Positions 7,462 to 15,927 of a stretch of 51,854 nt of DNA are shown one piece after another. The notes beneath the pieces were generated by a model. It did no database searches. It was not told the origin of the DNA and saw nothing but the letters and a program-made list of their open reading frames with translations. Position 1 is the stretch's first letter; each line of letters starts with the position of its first letter. Made by a program: the position numbers and the translations under genes. Source of the DNA: JABFWF01 sp035539135 (GTDB taxonomy: Bacteria; Pseudomonadota; Gammaproteobacteria; Xanthomonadales; Xanthomonadaceae); the NCBI GenBank assembly GCA_035539135.1, contig DATLJD010000001.1, positions 1 through 51,854 of the forward strand, given 5' to 3'.

Positions 7462-8442
7462 ATGCCCGCCGACCACCGCCCGCCCGCCATCGCCCTGATG
7501 GGCCCGACCGCCTCGGGCAAGAGCGCGCTCGCGCTGGAATGGGCGCAGCGCCTGGGCGGCGAGATCGTCAGCGTGGACTCGGCGCTGGTCTACCGCGGGC
7601 TCGACATCGGCGCGGCCAAGCCCAGCCGCGAAGAACGCGCCGCCGTCCCGCACCACCTCGTCGACGTGCGCGATCCCTGGCAGCCGTACTCGGCCGCCGA
7701 CTTCGCCGCTGCCGCGCACGACGCGATCGCCGCCATCCTCGCGCGCGGCCGCATTCCCATCCTCGCCGGCGGCACCGGCCTGTATTTCCGCGCGCTGCAG
7801 CAGGGCCTGTCACCGATGCCGCAGGCCGATCCCGCGTTGCGCGCGACGATCGCCGCCGAGGCCGCGCAACGCGGCTGGCCCGCGCTGCACGCCGAACTCG
7901 CGCGGGTGGACCCGGAAGCCGCCGCGCGCATCCACGCCACCGACCCGCAGCGGATCCAGCGCGCGCTCGAGGTCCATCGCGCCAGCGGCCGGCCGATCAG
8001 CGCCTGGCAGCGCGAGCACGCCGCGCCGTCGCGGCCGTGGCGGCTGCTGAAGCTGGTGCTGGCGCCGCGCGGGCGCGATGCGCTGCACGCGCGCATCGCC
8101 GCGCGTTTCGACGCCATGCTCGGGCTGGGCTTCCTGGACGAGGTGCGGGCGCTGCGCGCGATTCCGCAGCTGCGCGACCACCCGGCGCCGCTGGACCTGC
8201 CCGCATTGCGCGCGGTCGGCTACCGCCAGGCCTGGGACTACCTCGACGCCCGCGACGCCGGGCGCGACGCCGCCGACGCCTTCGCCGCCTTCCGCGAGCG
8301 CGCGCTCGCCGCCACCCGCCAGCTCGCCAAGCGCCAGCTGACCTGGCTGCGCGGCGAACTGGACGCGCGCTGGTTCGACCCGCAGCGCGAGCGCGCCGCG
8401 CTCGACGCCGCCCTCGCTCTGTTCCTGGGCCGCGCGGCCTGA
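7462..8442 (+). CDS. miaA: tRNA dimethylallyltransferase MiaA
   Basis: Transfers a dimethylallyl group to A37 of tRNAs that read codons starting with U. The 326-aa product has the P-loop GPTASGKSALA (residues about 14-24), the SVDSALVYRGLDIGAAKPS substrate-binding segment, LAGGTGLYFRAL, the DPQRIQRALEV motif, and the C-terminal LAKRQLTWLRG that contacts the anticodon stem. ATG 7462 puts the P-loop at the usual distance; an in-frame ATG at 7435 is possible. It starts the miaA-hfq-hflX-hflK-hflC order known from E. coli. No frameshift is seen. Confidence 0.97.
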   Translation: MPADHRPPAIALMGPTASGKSALALEWAQRLGGEIVSVDSALVYRGLDIGAAKPSREERAAVPHHLVDVRDPWQPYSAADFAAAAHDAIAAILARGRIPILAGGTGLYFRALQQGLSPMPQADPALRATIAAEAAQRGWPALHAELARVDPEAAARIHATDPQRIQRALEVHRASGRPISAWQREHAAPSRPWRLLKLVLAPRGRDALHARIAARFDAMLGLGFLDEVRALRAIPQLRDHPAPLDLPALRAVGYRQAWDYLDARDAGRDAADAFAAFRERALAATRQLAKRQLTWLRGELDARWFDPQRERAALDAALALFLGRAA

Positions 8443-8597
8443 TTCTGCGACGGCGGTCTCGGCGGCCGCCGCGCGCCGGCCGCATGGCGCCGGCGGGTTC
8501 GGGTACCATCGGGTGGTCGCCGCCGCGGGGTCGGGTCGGGCGATGCGGGCGCGACCGCGCCACACACATATAACAAGAACCAGTTGGGGAAAGTCGA

Positions 8598-8873
8598 ATG
8601 TCGAAGGGGCAATCCTTGCAGGACCCGTTCCTGAACGCGCTGCGCCGCGAACGCGTGCCGGTGTCCATCTACCTGGTCAACGGGATCAAGTTGCAGGGCA
8701 CGATCGAATCGTTCGACCAGTTCGTCGTCCTGCTGCGCAACACCGTCAGCCAGATGGTCTACAAGCACGCGATCTCCACCGTGGTGCCGGCGCGCAACGT
8801 GCGCGTGGGCCCGGGCGGAGGCCAGGTGCAGGCCGGCGCCGAGGGCGTGGCGGAAGCCGAAGAAGCGGAATAG
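8598..8873 (+). CDS. hfq: RNA chaperone Hfq
   Basis: A 91-aa Sm-like protein that forms hexameric rings and matches small RNAs to mRNAs. The N-terminus MSKGQSLQDPFLNALRRERV, the Sm1 region (IYLVNGIKLQGTIESFDQF) and the Sm2 motif with YKHAIS are all intact. The C-terminal tail after residue 70 is short, Gly/Ala/Glu-rich and ends in repeated AE residues, so it is likely disordered and acidic. GGGGAA eight bases upstream supports the start. It sits between miaA and hflX as in many gammaproteobacteria. The 155-bp gap upstream could hold its own promoter, but I see no clear pair of boxes. Confidence 0.98.
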   Translation: MSKGQSLQDPFLNALRRERVPVSIYLVNGIKLQGTIESFDQFVVLLRNTVSQMVYKHAISTVVPARNVRVGPGGGQVQAGAEGVAEAEEAE

Positions 8874-8970
8874 GCGCCGTCGGGCGCGCCGCGCTTGAAG
8901 CGCGGGCGGCGCGCCCCCATCCAGTCGCGACGCCTCCGCCCCCTGCGAGGGGCCGGAGTATCGTTGCCGC

Positions 8971-10302
8971 ATGTTCGAACGCTCGCGCAAGGGCGAAAAC
9001 GCCCTGCTGATCCAGCCGCACGCCGGCGGCCCGCCCGATCCCGGCCTGCTGGAGGAGTTCGCCGACCTGGCGCGCTCGGCGGGCGCGTCGGTCGCGACCC
9101 TGCTGACCGCGAAGATCGACCGCCCGAACCCCGCCACCCTGATCGGCAGCGGCAAGCTCGAGGAAGTGAAGGCCGCCGCCGACGCCACCGGCGCCGACCT
9201 CGTGCTGGTCAACCACCCGCTCAGCCCGGTCCAGGAACGCAACCTGGAGAAGGCGCTGGAGCGGCGCGTGGTCGACCGCACCACCCTGATCCTCGACATC
9301 TTCGCCCAGCGCGCGCGCAGCCACGAAGGCAAGCTGCAGGTCGAACTCGCGCAGCTGCGCCACATGGCCACCCGCCTGGTGCGCGGCTGGACCCACCTGG
9401 AGCGCCAGCGCGGCGGTTCGATCGGCCTGCGCGGCCCCGGCGAAACCCAGCTAGAGACCGACCGCCGCCTGCTGCAGCGGCGCGTGGAGCAGCTGCAGAA
9501 GCGGCTGGAGAAGGTCGAGGTGCAGCGCACCCAGATGCGCCGCGCGCGGGTGCGCAGCGAACTGCCGCGGGTGGCCCTGGTCGGCTATACCAACGCCGGC
9601 AAGTCCACCCTGTTCAACGCGCTGACCGGCGCCGACGCCTACGCCGACGACCGCCTGTTCGCGACCCTGGATCCGACCGTGCGCCGGGTCGCGCTCACCG
9701 GCGGCAGCATCGTGCTGGCCGACACCGTCGGCTTCGTCCGCGACCTGCCGCACGAGCTGGTCGCCGCGTTCCGCTCGACCCTCGCCGAGGCGCGCGAGGC
9801 CGACCTGCTGCTGCACGTCGTCGACGCCGCCGACCCGCTGCGCGACGAGCGCATCGCCCAGGTCGACGCGGTGCTGGAGGAAATCGGCGCCGGCGACCTG
9901 CCGCAGTTGCTCGTCTACAACAAGATCGATCGCCTCGACGGCGTGGCCCCGCGCCACGACCTGCCCGACGACGGCCGCGACCGCGACGCCCCCGACCACG
10001 CCACCGCCCGCGAGCGGGTATGGATCTCGGCCCGCGAAGGCCGCGGCCTGGAGCTGCTGCGCGAGGCGCTCGGCCACCGCCTGGGCCTGCGCCGGGTCGC
10101 CGGCGAGGTGCGCCTGCCGCCCGCCGCCGGCCGCCTGCGCGCCCGTCTGCACCAGCTCGGCGCGGTGCTGGCCGAACACCATGACGAGGACGGCTGGACC
10201 CTGAGCCTGGACCTCGCCGAGGCCGATGCCGCGCGCATCGCCGGCCACGTCGACGGCGCGCCGTTGCGTCCGTTGCTTGAGGGGCAGGGCACCCCCACCT
10301 AG
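8971..10302 (+). CDS. hflX: ribosome-associated GTPase HflX
   Basis: A 443-aa GTPase that splits stalled ribosomes. The N-terminal HflX domain (residues about 20-110, with LIGSGKLEEV and ILDIFAQRARS) is followed by a helical linker, the glycine-rich RGPGETQLETDRR and a G domain: G1 GYTNAGKSTLFN (near 206), G3 DTVGFVRDLPHEL and G4 NKID. The start codon at 8971 is preceded by only weak ribosome-binding sequence. The C-terminal domain carries the usual lower conservation. The gene lies 97 bp after hfq on the same strand. Confidence 0.97.
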   Translation: MFERSRKGENALLIQPHAGGPPDPGLLEEFADLARSAGASVATLLTAKIDRPNPATLIGSGKLEEVKAAADATGADLVLVNHPLSPVQERNLEKALERRVVDRTTLILDIFAQRARSHEGKLQVELAQLRHMATRLVRGWTHLERQRGGSIGLRGPGETQLETDRRLLQRRVEQLQKRLEKVEVQRTQMRRARVRSELPRVALVGYTNAGKSTLFNALTGADAYADDRLFATLDPTVRRVALTGGSIVLADTVGFVRDLPHELVAAFRSTLAEAREADLLLHVVDAADPLRDERIAQVDAVLEEIGAGDLPQLLVYNKIDRLDGVAPRHDLPDDGRDRDAPDHATARERVWISAREGRGLELLREALGHRLGLRRVAGEVRLPPAAGRLRARLHQLGAVLAEHHDEDGWTLSLDLAEADAARIAGHVDGAPLRPLLEGQGTPT

Positions 10303-10305
10303 AAT
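10277..10305 (+). promoter_or_regulatory. candidate promoter for hflKC
   Basis: TTGAGG (10277-10282) and TAGAAT (10300-10305) are separated by exactly 17 bp and overlap the end of hflX. They lie about 78 bp upstream of hflK. Sequence match only. Confidence 0.5.
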
Positions 10306-10382
10306 CCGGCGGATGCGCCCGAGCGCGGCGCCATTCCTTCACCCACGCAGTCCCCGCCGCGGCGGGCCAACACGGAGCAGGC

Positions 10383-11471
10383 ATGGCCTGGAACATCCCC
10401 GGCGGATCCGGCAACGGACGCCCCCCGCGCAAGCCCGGTGGCGGCAGCGTCCTCGATCGCCTGGCCGATCCCCTGCGCGGCCTGTTCGGCGACGGCGGTG
10501 CCGGCCGCTGGATCGCGGTCCTGTTCGTGCTGTGGCTGGCCTTCAACAGCTTCGTGCTGATCACCGAGCAGCAGCGCGGCGTGGTCCTGCGCTTCGGCCA
10601 GGTCGCGCGGGTCATGCAGCCCGGCCCGCACTTCAAGTGGCCGTGGCCGGTCGAGCGCGTGATCAAGGTCAACGCGACCCAGATCAAGACCTTCAGCGAC
10701 ACCGTGCCGGTCCTGACCCGCGACGAGAACATCGTCACCGTCGAGATCAACGTGCAGTACCGCGTTGACGATCCGAAGCTGTACCTGTTCGGCGCCCGCG
10801 ACGCCGAGCGCGTGCTGCAGCAGGCGACTTTGAGCGCGGTGCGCGAGCAGGTCGGCCGCTCCGACCTCGACACCGTGCTCAGCGCCCGCAACGCGCTGTC
10901 GGTGTCCGCCCGCGAGCGGCTGCAGACCGCGCTCGCGGACTACCACACCGGCATCGCCGTCACCGAACTCAACCTGCCCAACGCGCGTCCGCCGGAGGAA
11001 GTGAAGCCGGCCTTCGACGACGTCAACAGCGCGCAGCAGGACAAGGACCGCGCCCGCAACGAGGCCGAGGCCTACGCCAGCCGGATCGTGCCCGAGGCGC
11101 GCGGCCAGGCCGCGCGCGTGCGCACCGTCGCCCAGGGCTACCGCAGCGCCGCGATCGCGCGCGCGACCGGCGACGCCACCCGCTTCTCGCTGCTGCTGGA
11201 CCAGTACCGGGCCGCGCCCGAGGTCACCCGCAAGCGCCTGTGGCTGGAGACGCTGCAGCAGGTGCTGGCCGAGAACCGCAAGGTGGTCGGCGGCGACAGC
11301 CGCCAGCTGCTCTACGTGCCGATGGCGGGGCAGACGGGCGGGGCGCAGGCGTCGCGGCCGATGCTGACGCCGGACCTGGTCGCGCCGGCGGTCACGTCCA
11401 CCCCTGACGACAGCGAGGTGCGCCCGGGCCGCAGCGGCCGCCCGGACGGCCGCGAGGAGGCTTCCCGATGA
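10383..11471 (+). CDS. hflK: FtsH protease modulator HflK
   Basis: A 362-aa SPFH-domain membrane protein that with HflC forms a cage around the FtsH protease in the inner membrane, facing the periplasm. A Gly/Pro-rich cytoplasmic N-terminus is followed by one helix (residues about 40-58, WIAVLFVLWLAFNSFVLI), then the SPFH/Band-7 domain beginning TEQQRGVVLRFGQV and a long coiled-coil region rich in Ala, Arg and Glu. The ATG is placed by the family-typical N-terminus. Its stop overlaps the hflC start (ATGA), so the two are translationally coupled. Confidence 0.97.
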   Translation: MAWNIPGGSGNGRPPRKPGGGSVLDRLADPLRGLFGDGGAGRWIAVLFVLWLAFNSFVLITEQQRGVVLRFGQVARVMQPGPHFKWPWPVERVIKVNATQIKTFSDTVPVLTRDENIVTVEINVQYRVDDPKLYLFGARDAERVLQQATLSAVREQVGRSDLDTVLSARNALSVSARERLQTALADYHTGIAVTELNLPNARPPEEVKPAFDDVNSAQQDKDRARNEAEAYASRIVPEARGQAARVRTVAQGYRSAAIARATGDATRFSLLLDQYRAAPEVTRKRLWLETLQQVLAENRKVVGGDSRQLLYVPMAGQTGGAQASRPMLTPDLVAPAVTSTPDDSEVRPGRSGRPDGREEASR

Positions 11472-12331
11472 AGGCGCCGCTCTGGATCACCCTCGGCGCC
11501 GCCGTGCTGCTGGCGCTGCTCGGTTCCGTCTACGTGGTCAACGAAGGCCATGCCGCGATCGTGCTGAACCTCGGCAAGGTCGTGCGCAGCGACGTCGGCC
11601 CCGGCCTGCACTTCAAGGTGCCGCTGGTGGAGAGCGTGCGCATCTTCGACCGCCGCCTGCAGGTGCTGGACGCCGAACCGGAGCGCTACCTGACCTCCGA
11701 GAAGAAGGACGTCAGCGTCGACTTCTTCGCGATCGGCCGGATCGCCGACGTGCGCACCTTCTACCGTGCCACCGGCGGCGACGAGTCGCTGGCGGTGGCC
11801 CGCCTCGCGCCGATCATCAAGGACTCGCTGCGCAACGAGATCAACTCGCGGACCCTGCAGCAGGTGGTCTCGGGCGACCGCAACCAGATGGTCGCCCGCC
11901 AGCTGGATGCCATCAACAAGGGCGCCGCCACGCTTGGCGTCCGCATCGTCGACATCCGCATCAAGCGCATCGACCTGCCGACCGGCGGCGAGGTGATCGA
12001 GCAGGTGTACCGGCGCATGCGCGCGCAGCGCCAGCAGGTCGCCGCGCAGCTGCGCGCCGAGGGCGAGGAGCTGTCGCAGAAGATCCGCTCCGAGGCCGAC
12101 CGCGAGCAGCAGGTGATCCTCGCCGAAGCCGAGCGCGACGCGCAGAAGCTGCGCGGCGAGGGCGACGCCGAGGCCGCGCGCATCTACGCCGAGGCGGCCA
12201 ACCGCGATCCGTCGTTCTACGCCTTCCAGCGCAGCCTCGAGGCCTACCGGCGCGCGTTCGACGACGGCGACGCGGTGATCGTGCTCGACCGCAACGACCC
12301 CTTCCTCCAGTACATGCGCAACGACCGCTGA
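11468..12331 (+). CDS. hflC: FtsH protease modulator HflC
   Basis: A 287-aa partner of HflK. One N-terminal helix (residues about 5-24), then the SPFH domain starting NEGHAAIVLNLGKVV, and a coiled-coil segment with repeated RSEADREQQVILAEAERDAQ-like heptads. The conserved NRDPSFYAFQRSLEAY segment near the C-terminus is present. ATG overlaps the hflK stop by 4 bp. Length and architecture are normal. Confidence 0.97.
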   Translation: MKAPLWITLGAAVLLALLGSVYVVNEGHAAIVLNLGKVVRSDVGPGLHFKVPLVESVRIFDRRLQVLDAEPERYLTSEKKDVSVDFFAIGRIADVRTFYRATGGDESLAVARLAPIIKDSLRNEINSRTLQQVVSGDRNQMVARQLDAINKGAATLGVRIVDIRIKRIDLPTGGEVIEQVYRRMRAQRQQVAAQLRAEGEELSQKIRSEADREQQVILAEAERDAQKLRGEGDAEAARIYAEAANRDPSFYAFQRSLEAYRRAFDDGDAVIVLDRNDPFLQYMRNDR

Positions 12332-12356
12332 GGCGGTCGCGCCGGCGAGCCCCGCG

Positions 12357-12542
12357 ATGAACGACCTGTGGTCGGCGCTGTGCCTGGTGGCCGTGTTCGA
12401 GGGCCTGCTGCTGTTCGCCGCGCCCAACGCCTGGCGCCGCGCCGCCGAGCAGCTGCACGCGATGCCCAACAACCGCCTGCGCGCGATCGGCGGCTTCGTG
12501 GTGATCGCCGGCCTGGTGATCCTGAAGCTGGTGCGCGGCTGA
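12357..12542 (+). CDS. DUF2065 family small membrane protein (YjeT-like)
   Basis: A 61-aa protein with two membrane helices (residues about 5-22 and 45-59) and the conserved link containing PNAWRRAAEQLHAMPNNRLR. DUF2065 genes commonly sit directly after hflC and before purA; E. coli yjeT holds that place. Its function is unknown. Here it is the last gene before the tRNA-Phe element, 25 bp after hflC, and is followed by a strong terminator. Confidence 0.9.
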   Translation: MNDLWSALCLVAVFEGLLLFAAPNAWRRAAEQLHAMPNNRLRAIGGFVVIAGLVILKLVRG

Positions 12543-12562
12543 GGCGGCGCACGCCAGGCAAC

Positions 12563-12592
12563 AAAAAACCCGCGGGAAGCCGCGGGTTTTTT
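12563..12592. terminator. bidirectional terminator, original end of tRNA-Phe and of the hflKC operon
   Basis: Stem ACCCGCGG / CCGCGGGT with a GAAG loop, flanked by six A and six T, so it works in both directions. It ends the DUF2065 transcript. It also lies just beyond the duplicated tRNA-Phe 3' end, so it probably terminated tRNA-Phe before the element inserted. Confidence 0.92.
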
Positions 12593-12604
12593 CTTTCCGC
12601 ACCG

Positions 12605-12650
12605 ATGGTGGCCGGGGAGGGAATCGAACCCCCGACACGGGGATTTTCAA
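12605..12650 (-). repeat. att site at the far end of the tRNA-Phe element (tRNA 3' fragment)
   Basis: A 46-bp sequence identical to 17201-17246, the 3' part of the intact tRNA-Phe gene from the anticodon loop to CCA. The identity ends in the anticodon loop. It marks the boundary of a 4.6-kb insertion. Confidence 0.95.
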
Positions 12651-12881
12651 GGCACAGTCGGAAATCGGATGTTTTTCTTTTAAAACAGCCACTTGCGGCG
12701 CCTGCCAGCTTCGCGTCCTGCAATGCAATGCGCGTTCAATGCGCGGGTGATGTGGCGCGCTAGGCGCCTGTCCATCAGCCTTCGAGGCCTCTTCCAAGGC
12801 CGGCGACGCGCTCGTTTGTCGTAAGGTATCTCTGAGATGCGGCGGGGGGCGTCGCGTCCTGTGCGATTGGAGGGGGAGATC

Positions 12882-13844
12882 ATGCCAAGGAGAAAGGCGC
12901 CGAAGCGCGTCCAGTTGATGCGTGCCGCCTATGCCGGTGGCGGGCCCACTTTGCAGACCTATGTAAGCAGAGCACTTCAGAATTTGCCTGTCTTGGGCGA
13001 CCGAGAAGTCGCCCACCCGTCGCATGGGACGCTACGGATAAATCAGGAAACTTCCGACAGGAACGGAGCTTTTATTCATCTGGTTGCCAAAGTCGCTGGT
13101 GAGCAAGCTTCGACAGTGGGTGAGGGGCGCCGTCTTGTTCGTGATGCAGAACTCCCAGTGGCTCCGCCAGTGGGCCGATCCTTCAAGAATGCAGATTTGT
13201 TCGCACTGATTCGCGCAAATCACCTAGTGATTTGTACGGATGGCATCCGATATCAAGTGCTCGAGTACTACCTAAAGAACTTGTTCGAGAAGGCTCAGTT
13301 GAATAACCGGGCCGCACAGTTCGAAATTGAGAAAATTGCCAACGTCGACGCAGTTGCCAAGCTTCAAAGAGGCGGGGTCAACGAAATTCAGATTGACGGC
13401 ACTTTGTATTCCGCCACGGTTAACCACCTGCGTCGCGCTCAGCCGATCGGAGCCAATCGATCCTTGGCTAACGTTGCTCGAACACTCGCCGATCAATTGG
13501 CAGCGGTCTTTGGCAAGGACCAGGACGAAGAATTCGCAGAGAGATCAGAAAATTTGTTGGTCAAGCTGACTATCAAGGCGGATGGTGGCAGTCGAAGCGA
13601 AGAGGTCGTTCTCAACAAGCTAGAAAATATCGGAATCGACCTTTTGGACGAGCTTGGAAACGACTTCACCTACACAATTAAAACTAATGACCATAAGGTC
13701 ATTAGGAGTGATGAGGTGCTTGTTTCGAAGCCCGTTATTCTGGAACGACTGGAGGAGCAAAATTCGCTTTCGTACGTTGAGGTTTGGGAGGCGCTCGCGG
13801 GCGCGATGAACGAATTTGAAAGGAACGGCGATCTCGAGGTGTGA
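12882..13844 (+). CDS. island cargo protein of unknown function (320 aa)
   Basis: First gene of a two-gene operon in the tRNA-Phe element. ATG 12882 follows a very strong GGAGGGGGAG site; an upstream in-frame start at 12837 lacks one. The protein is soluble, with no signal peptide or membrane helix. Notable segments are the basic start MPRRKAPKRVQL, RSFKNADLFALIRANHLVICTDG near residues 105-125, a helix with EYYLKNLFEKAQL, and an acidic C-terminus. The alternating pattern may be an enzyme or sensor fold; I cannot name a family. Base composition is clearly lower in GC than the flanks. The stop overlaps the next start (GTGTGAGG), so coupled translation with the membrane protein is likely. Confidence 0.85.
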   Translation: MPRRKAPKRVQLMRAAYAGGGPTLQTYVSRALQNLPVLGDREVAHPSHGTLRINQETSDRNGAFIHLVAKVAGEQASTVGEGRRLVRDAELPVAPPVGRSFKNADLFALIRANHLVICTDGIRYQVLEYYLKNLFEKAQLNNRAAQFEIEKIANVDAVAKLQRGGVNEIQIDGTLYSATVNHLRRAQPIGANRSLANVARTLADQLAAVFGKDQDEEFAERSENLLVKLTIKADGGSRSEEVVLNKLENIGIDLLDELGNDFTYTIKTNDHKVIRSDEVLVSKPVILERLEEQNSLSYVEVWEALAGAMNEFERNGDLEV

Positions 13845-14365
13845 GGAAGTTATTCTCCAAACTGGATGCGCGCGTACGGTTTGGCGTCTTAGCCGCCATC
13901 CTAAGCGTGCTTGTGTCTTATCGAGGACAGCCTTATTTGCACCAACACCCCGATGCGCTAAACACCATAGTTACCGTGTTCTCAATTTTGGCAGGTTTCC
14001 TAGTAGCGATCATTTCGATAGTGGGAGATTCAGCCTCTCTCGGTCGTGCTTCTTGGAGGCGAGATCAGTACTTGGTGGAAGGGGTCAGGCGGCGGTTAAT
14101 TCGGCACAAGCTGCTTTTCCAGTTGTATTTGGTCATTCTGGGGCTCGTTTTTCTATTGCAGCTTATTGGTCTCAAGGATGAAGTTGTTATCTGGTACGAG
14201 CGGGCCATTCTTTTCTTGGCATCGTTTGCATTCCTTGTTTCTTTGGCACTGCCCGAGCAGCTGATGAGCGAACGCTTACGAAAGGTAGAGCGTGACGCTG
14301 TCTCGCCACCGCCGAACTTATCGCGTCAAAGTGAGGGTCTTGACGATACCGACCAAGATCGCTAG
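13841..14365 (+). CDS. island cargo membrane protein, four predicted helices (174 aa)
   Basis: Second gene of the cargo operon, starting with GTG at 13841 and overlapping the previous stop by 4 bp. Predicted helices at residues about 12-27, 41-62 (NTIVTVFSILAGFLVAIIS), 91-111 and 114-137, with a basic cytoplasmic loop (RASWRRDQYLVEGVRRRLIRHK) between the two pairs. A polar tail follows residue 140. Small two- or four-helix proteins paired with a soluble partner are common as membrane-disrupting effectors in phage defence, but no effector family is recognised, so this role is inference. It has the low-GC codon use of its partner. Confidence 0.82.
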   Translation: MRKLFSKLDARVRFGVLAAILSVLVSYRGQPYLHQHPDALNTIVTVFSILAGFLVAIISIVGDSASLGRASWRRDQYLVEGVRRRLIRHKLLFQLYLVILGLVFLLQLIGLKDEVVIWYERAILFLASFAFLVSLALPEQLMSERLRKVERDAVSPPPNLSRQSEGLDDTDQDR

Positions 14366-14645
14366 GGTTTAATGGCCGCAGTCGCTCTTTTCCAACTTGG
14401 GTCGAACTCCGCCAACTCGCTGGCGAGAGTGTGCGCATGCCACTTTGTGGAAGCAGCCTGACGACCTAATAGCCGCCAACGACCAAGCCGACGTGCTTGG
14501 CGCATCTTTTCTTAGGGGTAGTGCGCGGCGCCCCAACGATTCCGGCCTCCAACCAATCAGCACCAGCCAATGCAAGCCCTGTGGGGCTCGTGTTGCGTCG
14601 TCCTATGTGAAAAGCGGCCGTGGCTTCCCATCAACCGGAGGTCAT
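14366..14645. other. intergenic region between cargo operon and rep-like gene
   Basis: About 280 bp without a convincing gene. An in-frame extension of the downstream reading frame reaches 14397 but lacks a ribosome-binding site and family similarity. If the next gene is a rolling-circle initiator, this is one place where a nick site could lie; I found no dyad strong enough to call. Confidence 0.4.
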
Positions 14646-15914
14646 ATGTCGTCGTCACTTACCAACCAAGACAACCAAGATGCCGTGTCCGCTTCTGTGG
14701 GCTCGGCGGGCATTCATGCGGCGCCGAAAGCAGCTAAAGCCGCGACTCTCGCGGCGTGCGGCGTTGGCGCCGCGGGTGCGCCACCCAGTATCACAGCACC
14801 CGCAAACAGCATCCGGCCGCTACGGCATGGGGTGGACAGCCTGTACCTGTCCTTCCACGGCGGGATCGATCCGGAGTTGGCCGTCTGGCTGCAGGAGTGC
14901 AAGCTTCGCGCTCAGTCCCAAAACGAGAACATTTCGTCGCTCGGGGGCGTCGGGCTGGGCGACCACCACTTCATGGTCCTCCCGCGTGGGCGCGGCCGCT
15001 TCGCCTTCGTGTTGGAGGACAACTGGTTCTCCATCCAGCTTTCCAATGCCTCGGCAGGCGTCATGCCCTTGGCGCTGGTGCAGGTGCGCAGCGAATACCT
15101 CACGGCGGTCGGGCCGGAAGAGGCCATCGCGACTATCACCGCTCTGGTGGAGGACATGGGCAAGGTGAACGGGCCGCCCAAGCTCAGCCGCGTCGACCTG
15201 TTCGCCGACTTCTGCACCGACCACGACATGGCCTGCTTCCCGGGCCGGCACTGGGTCAAGCGGAGCAAGAAGCGCTCCATCCACGAGGAAGCCGACGAGG
15301 TGACCGGCATTTCCTTCGGCGCCGGCAACGAAGTGAGCGCGCGCCTATACGACAAGACGCGCGAGCTGCTGAAGTCGGGCAAGGACTACATGCGGCCGCT
15401 GTGGGCGCGGGAAGGCTGGAACGGCCAGGAACAGGTGTGGCGGATGGAGTTCCAGATTCGGCGCGAGGGGCTGCCGGAGGCCATGCTGGGCCCCGCCGCC
15501 GAAGCGCTATCCCTGAGCGGCAACCTCTGGCGCTACCTGTGCGCCGACTGGCTGCGGCTGGCGATCCCCTCCGACTCCGACGAGACCCGCAGCCGCTGGC
15601 CGACCCATCCGCTGTGGGAGGACCTGACCCGGCTGTGGGACATCGATCCCGAAGCGCCGCCGCTGACCCGGGTAACACGGGCTCGTCTTCCCTCTGATGA
15701 CCGGCTGTTCCGCCACGGCATCTCGGGGCTGACAGCCTTCATGGCGCGCGAGGGGATCACCGACTACGGGCACGGCCTCGGGGAATTCCTACAGGCGCTC
15801 GAGGGGTACTACGACAATCCGCAGCGGGAGTTTCCGGAGGGTGTGCAGGACTACATCCGGCGCAAGACCCGGGCCAAGGCGCGCCGCTACAACGTCCGGC
15901 TGGACGCGTCATGA
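14646..15914 (+). CDS. replication initiation factor-like protein (Rep_trans / filamentous-phage type)
   Basis: A 422-aa protein. ATG 14646 has a GGAGG site 4 bp upstream, which decides the start over a frame reaching 14397. After a low-complexity Ala-rich N-terminus (residues 1-55), the core shows VDSLYLSFHG, LSRVDLFADF, GNEVSARLYDKTREL, SGKDYMRPLW and VWRMEFQIRREGL. This pattern is typical of the replication initiation factor family (PF02486) of filamentous phages, plasmids and integrative elements. Such proteins nick an origin through a tyrosine and start rolling-circle replication; YDKTREL holds a likely conserved tyrosine. It stops just before the xis-like gene, and its composition is chromosomal-like GC. 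Confidence 0.8.
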   Translation: MSSSLTNQDNQDAVSASVGSAGIHAAPKAAKAATLAACGVGAAGAPPSITAPANSIRPLRHGVDSLYLSFHGGIDPELAVWLQECKLRAQSQNENISSLGGVGLGDHHFMVLPRGRGRFAFVLEDNWFSIQLSNASAGVMPLALVQVRSEYLTAVGPEEAIATITALVEDMGKVNGPPKLSRVDLFADFCTDHDMACFPGRHWVKRSKKRSIHEEADEVTGISFGAGNEVSARLYDKTRELLKSGKDYMRPLWAREGWNGQEQVWRMEFQIRREGLPEAMLGPAAEALSLSGNLWRYLCADWLRLAIPSDSDETRSRWPTHPLWEDLTRLWDIDPEAPPLTRVTRARLPSDDRLFRHGISGLTAFMAREGITDYGHGLGEFLQALEGYYDNPQREFPEGVQDYIRRKTRAKARRYNVRLDAS

Positions 15915-15927
15915 GCGGAGGGCAGCC

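Noticed and set aside
12606..12650. Second tRNA-Phe gene
   Set aside because: Only the 3' part from the anticodon loop is present; no D-arm or 5' acceptor strand, so it is an att remnant and not a tRNA.
14397..14645. N-terminal extension of the Rep-like protein
   Set aside because: No ribosome-binding site at 14397, whereas ATG 14646 has GGAGG; the extension has no conserved features.
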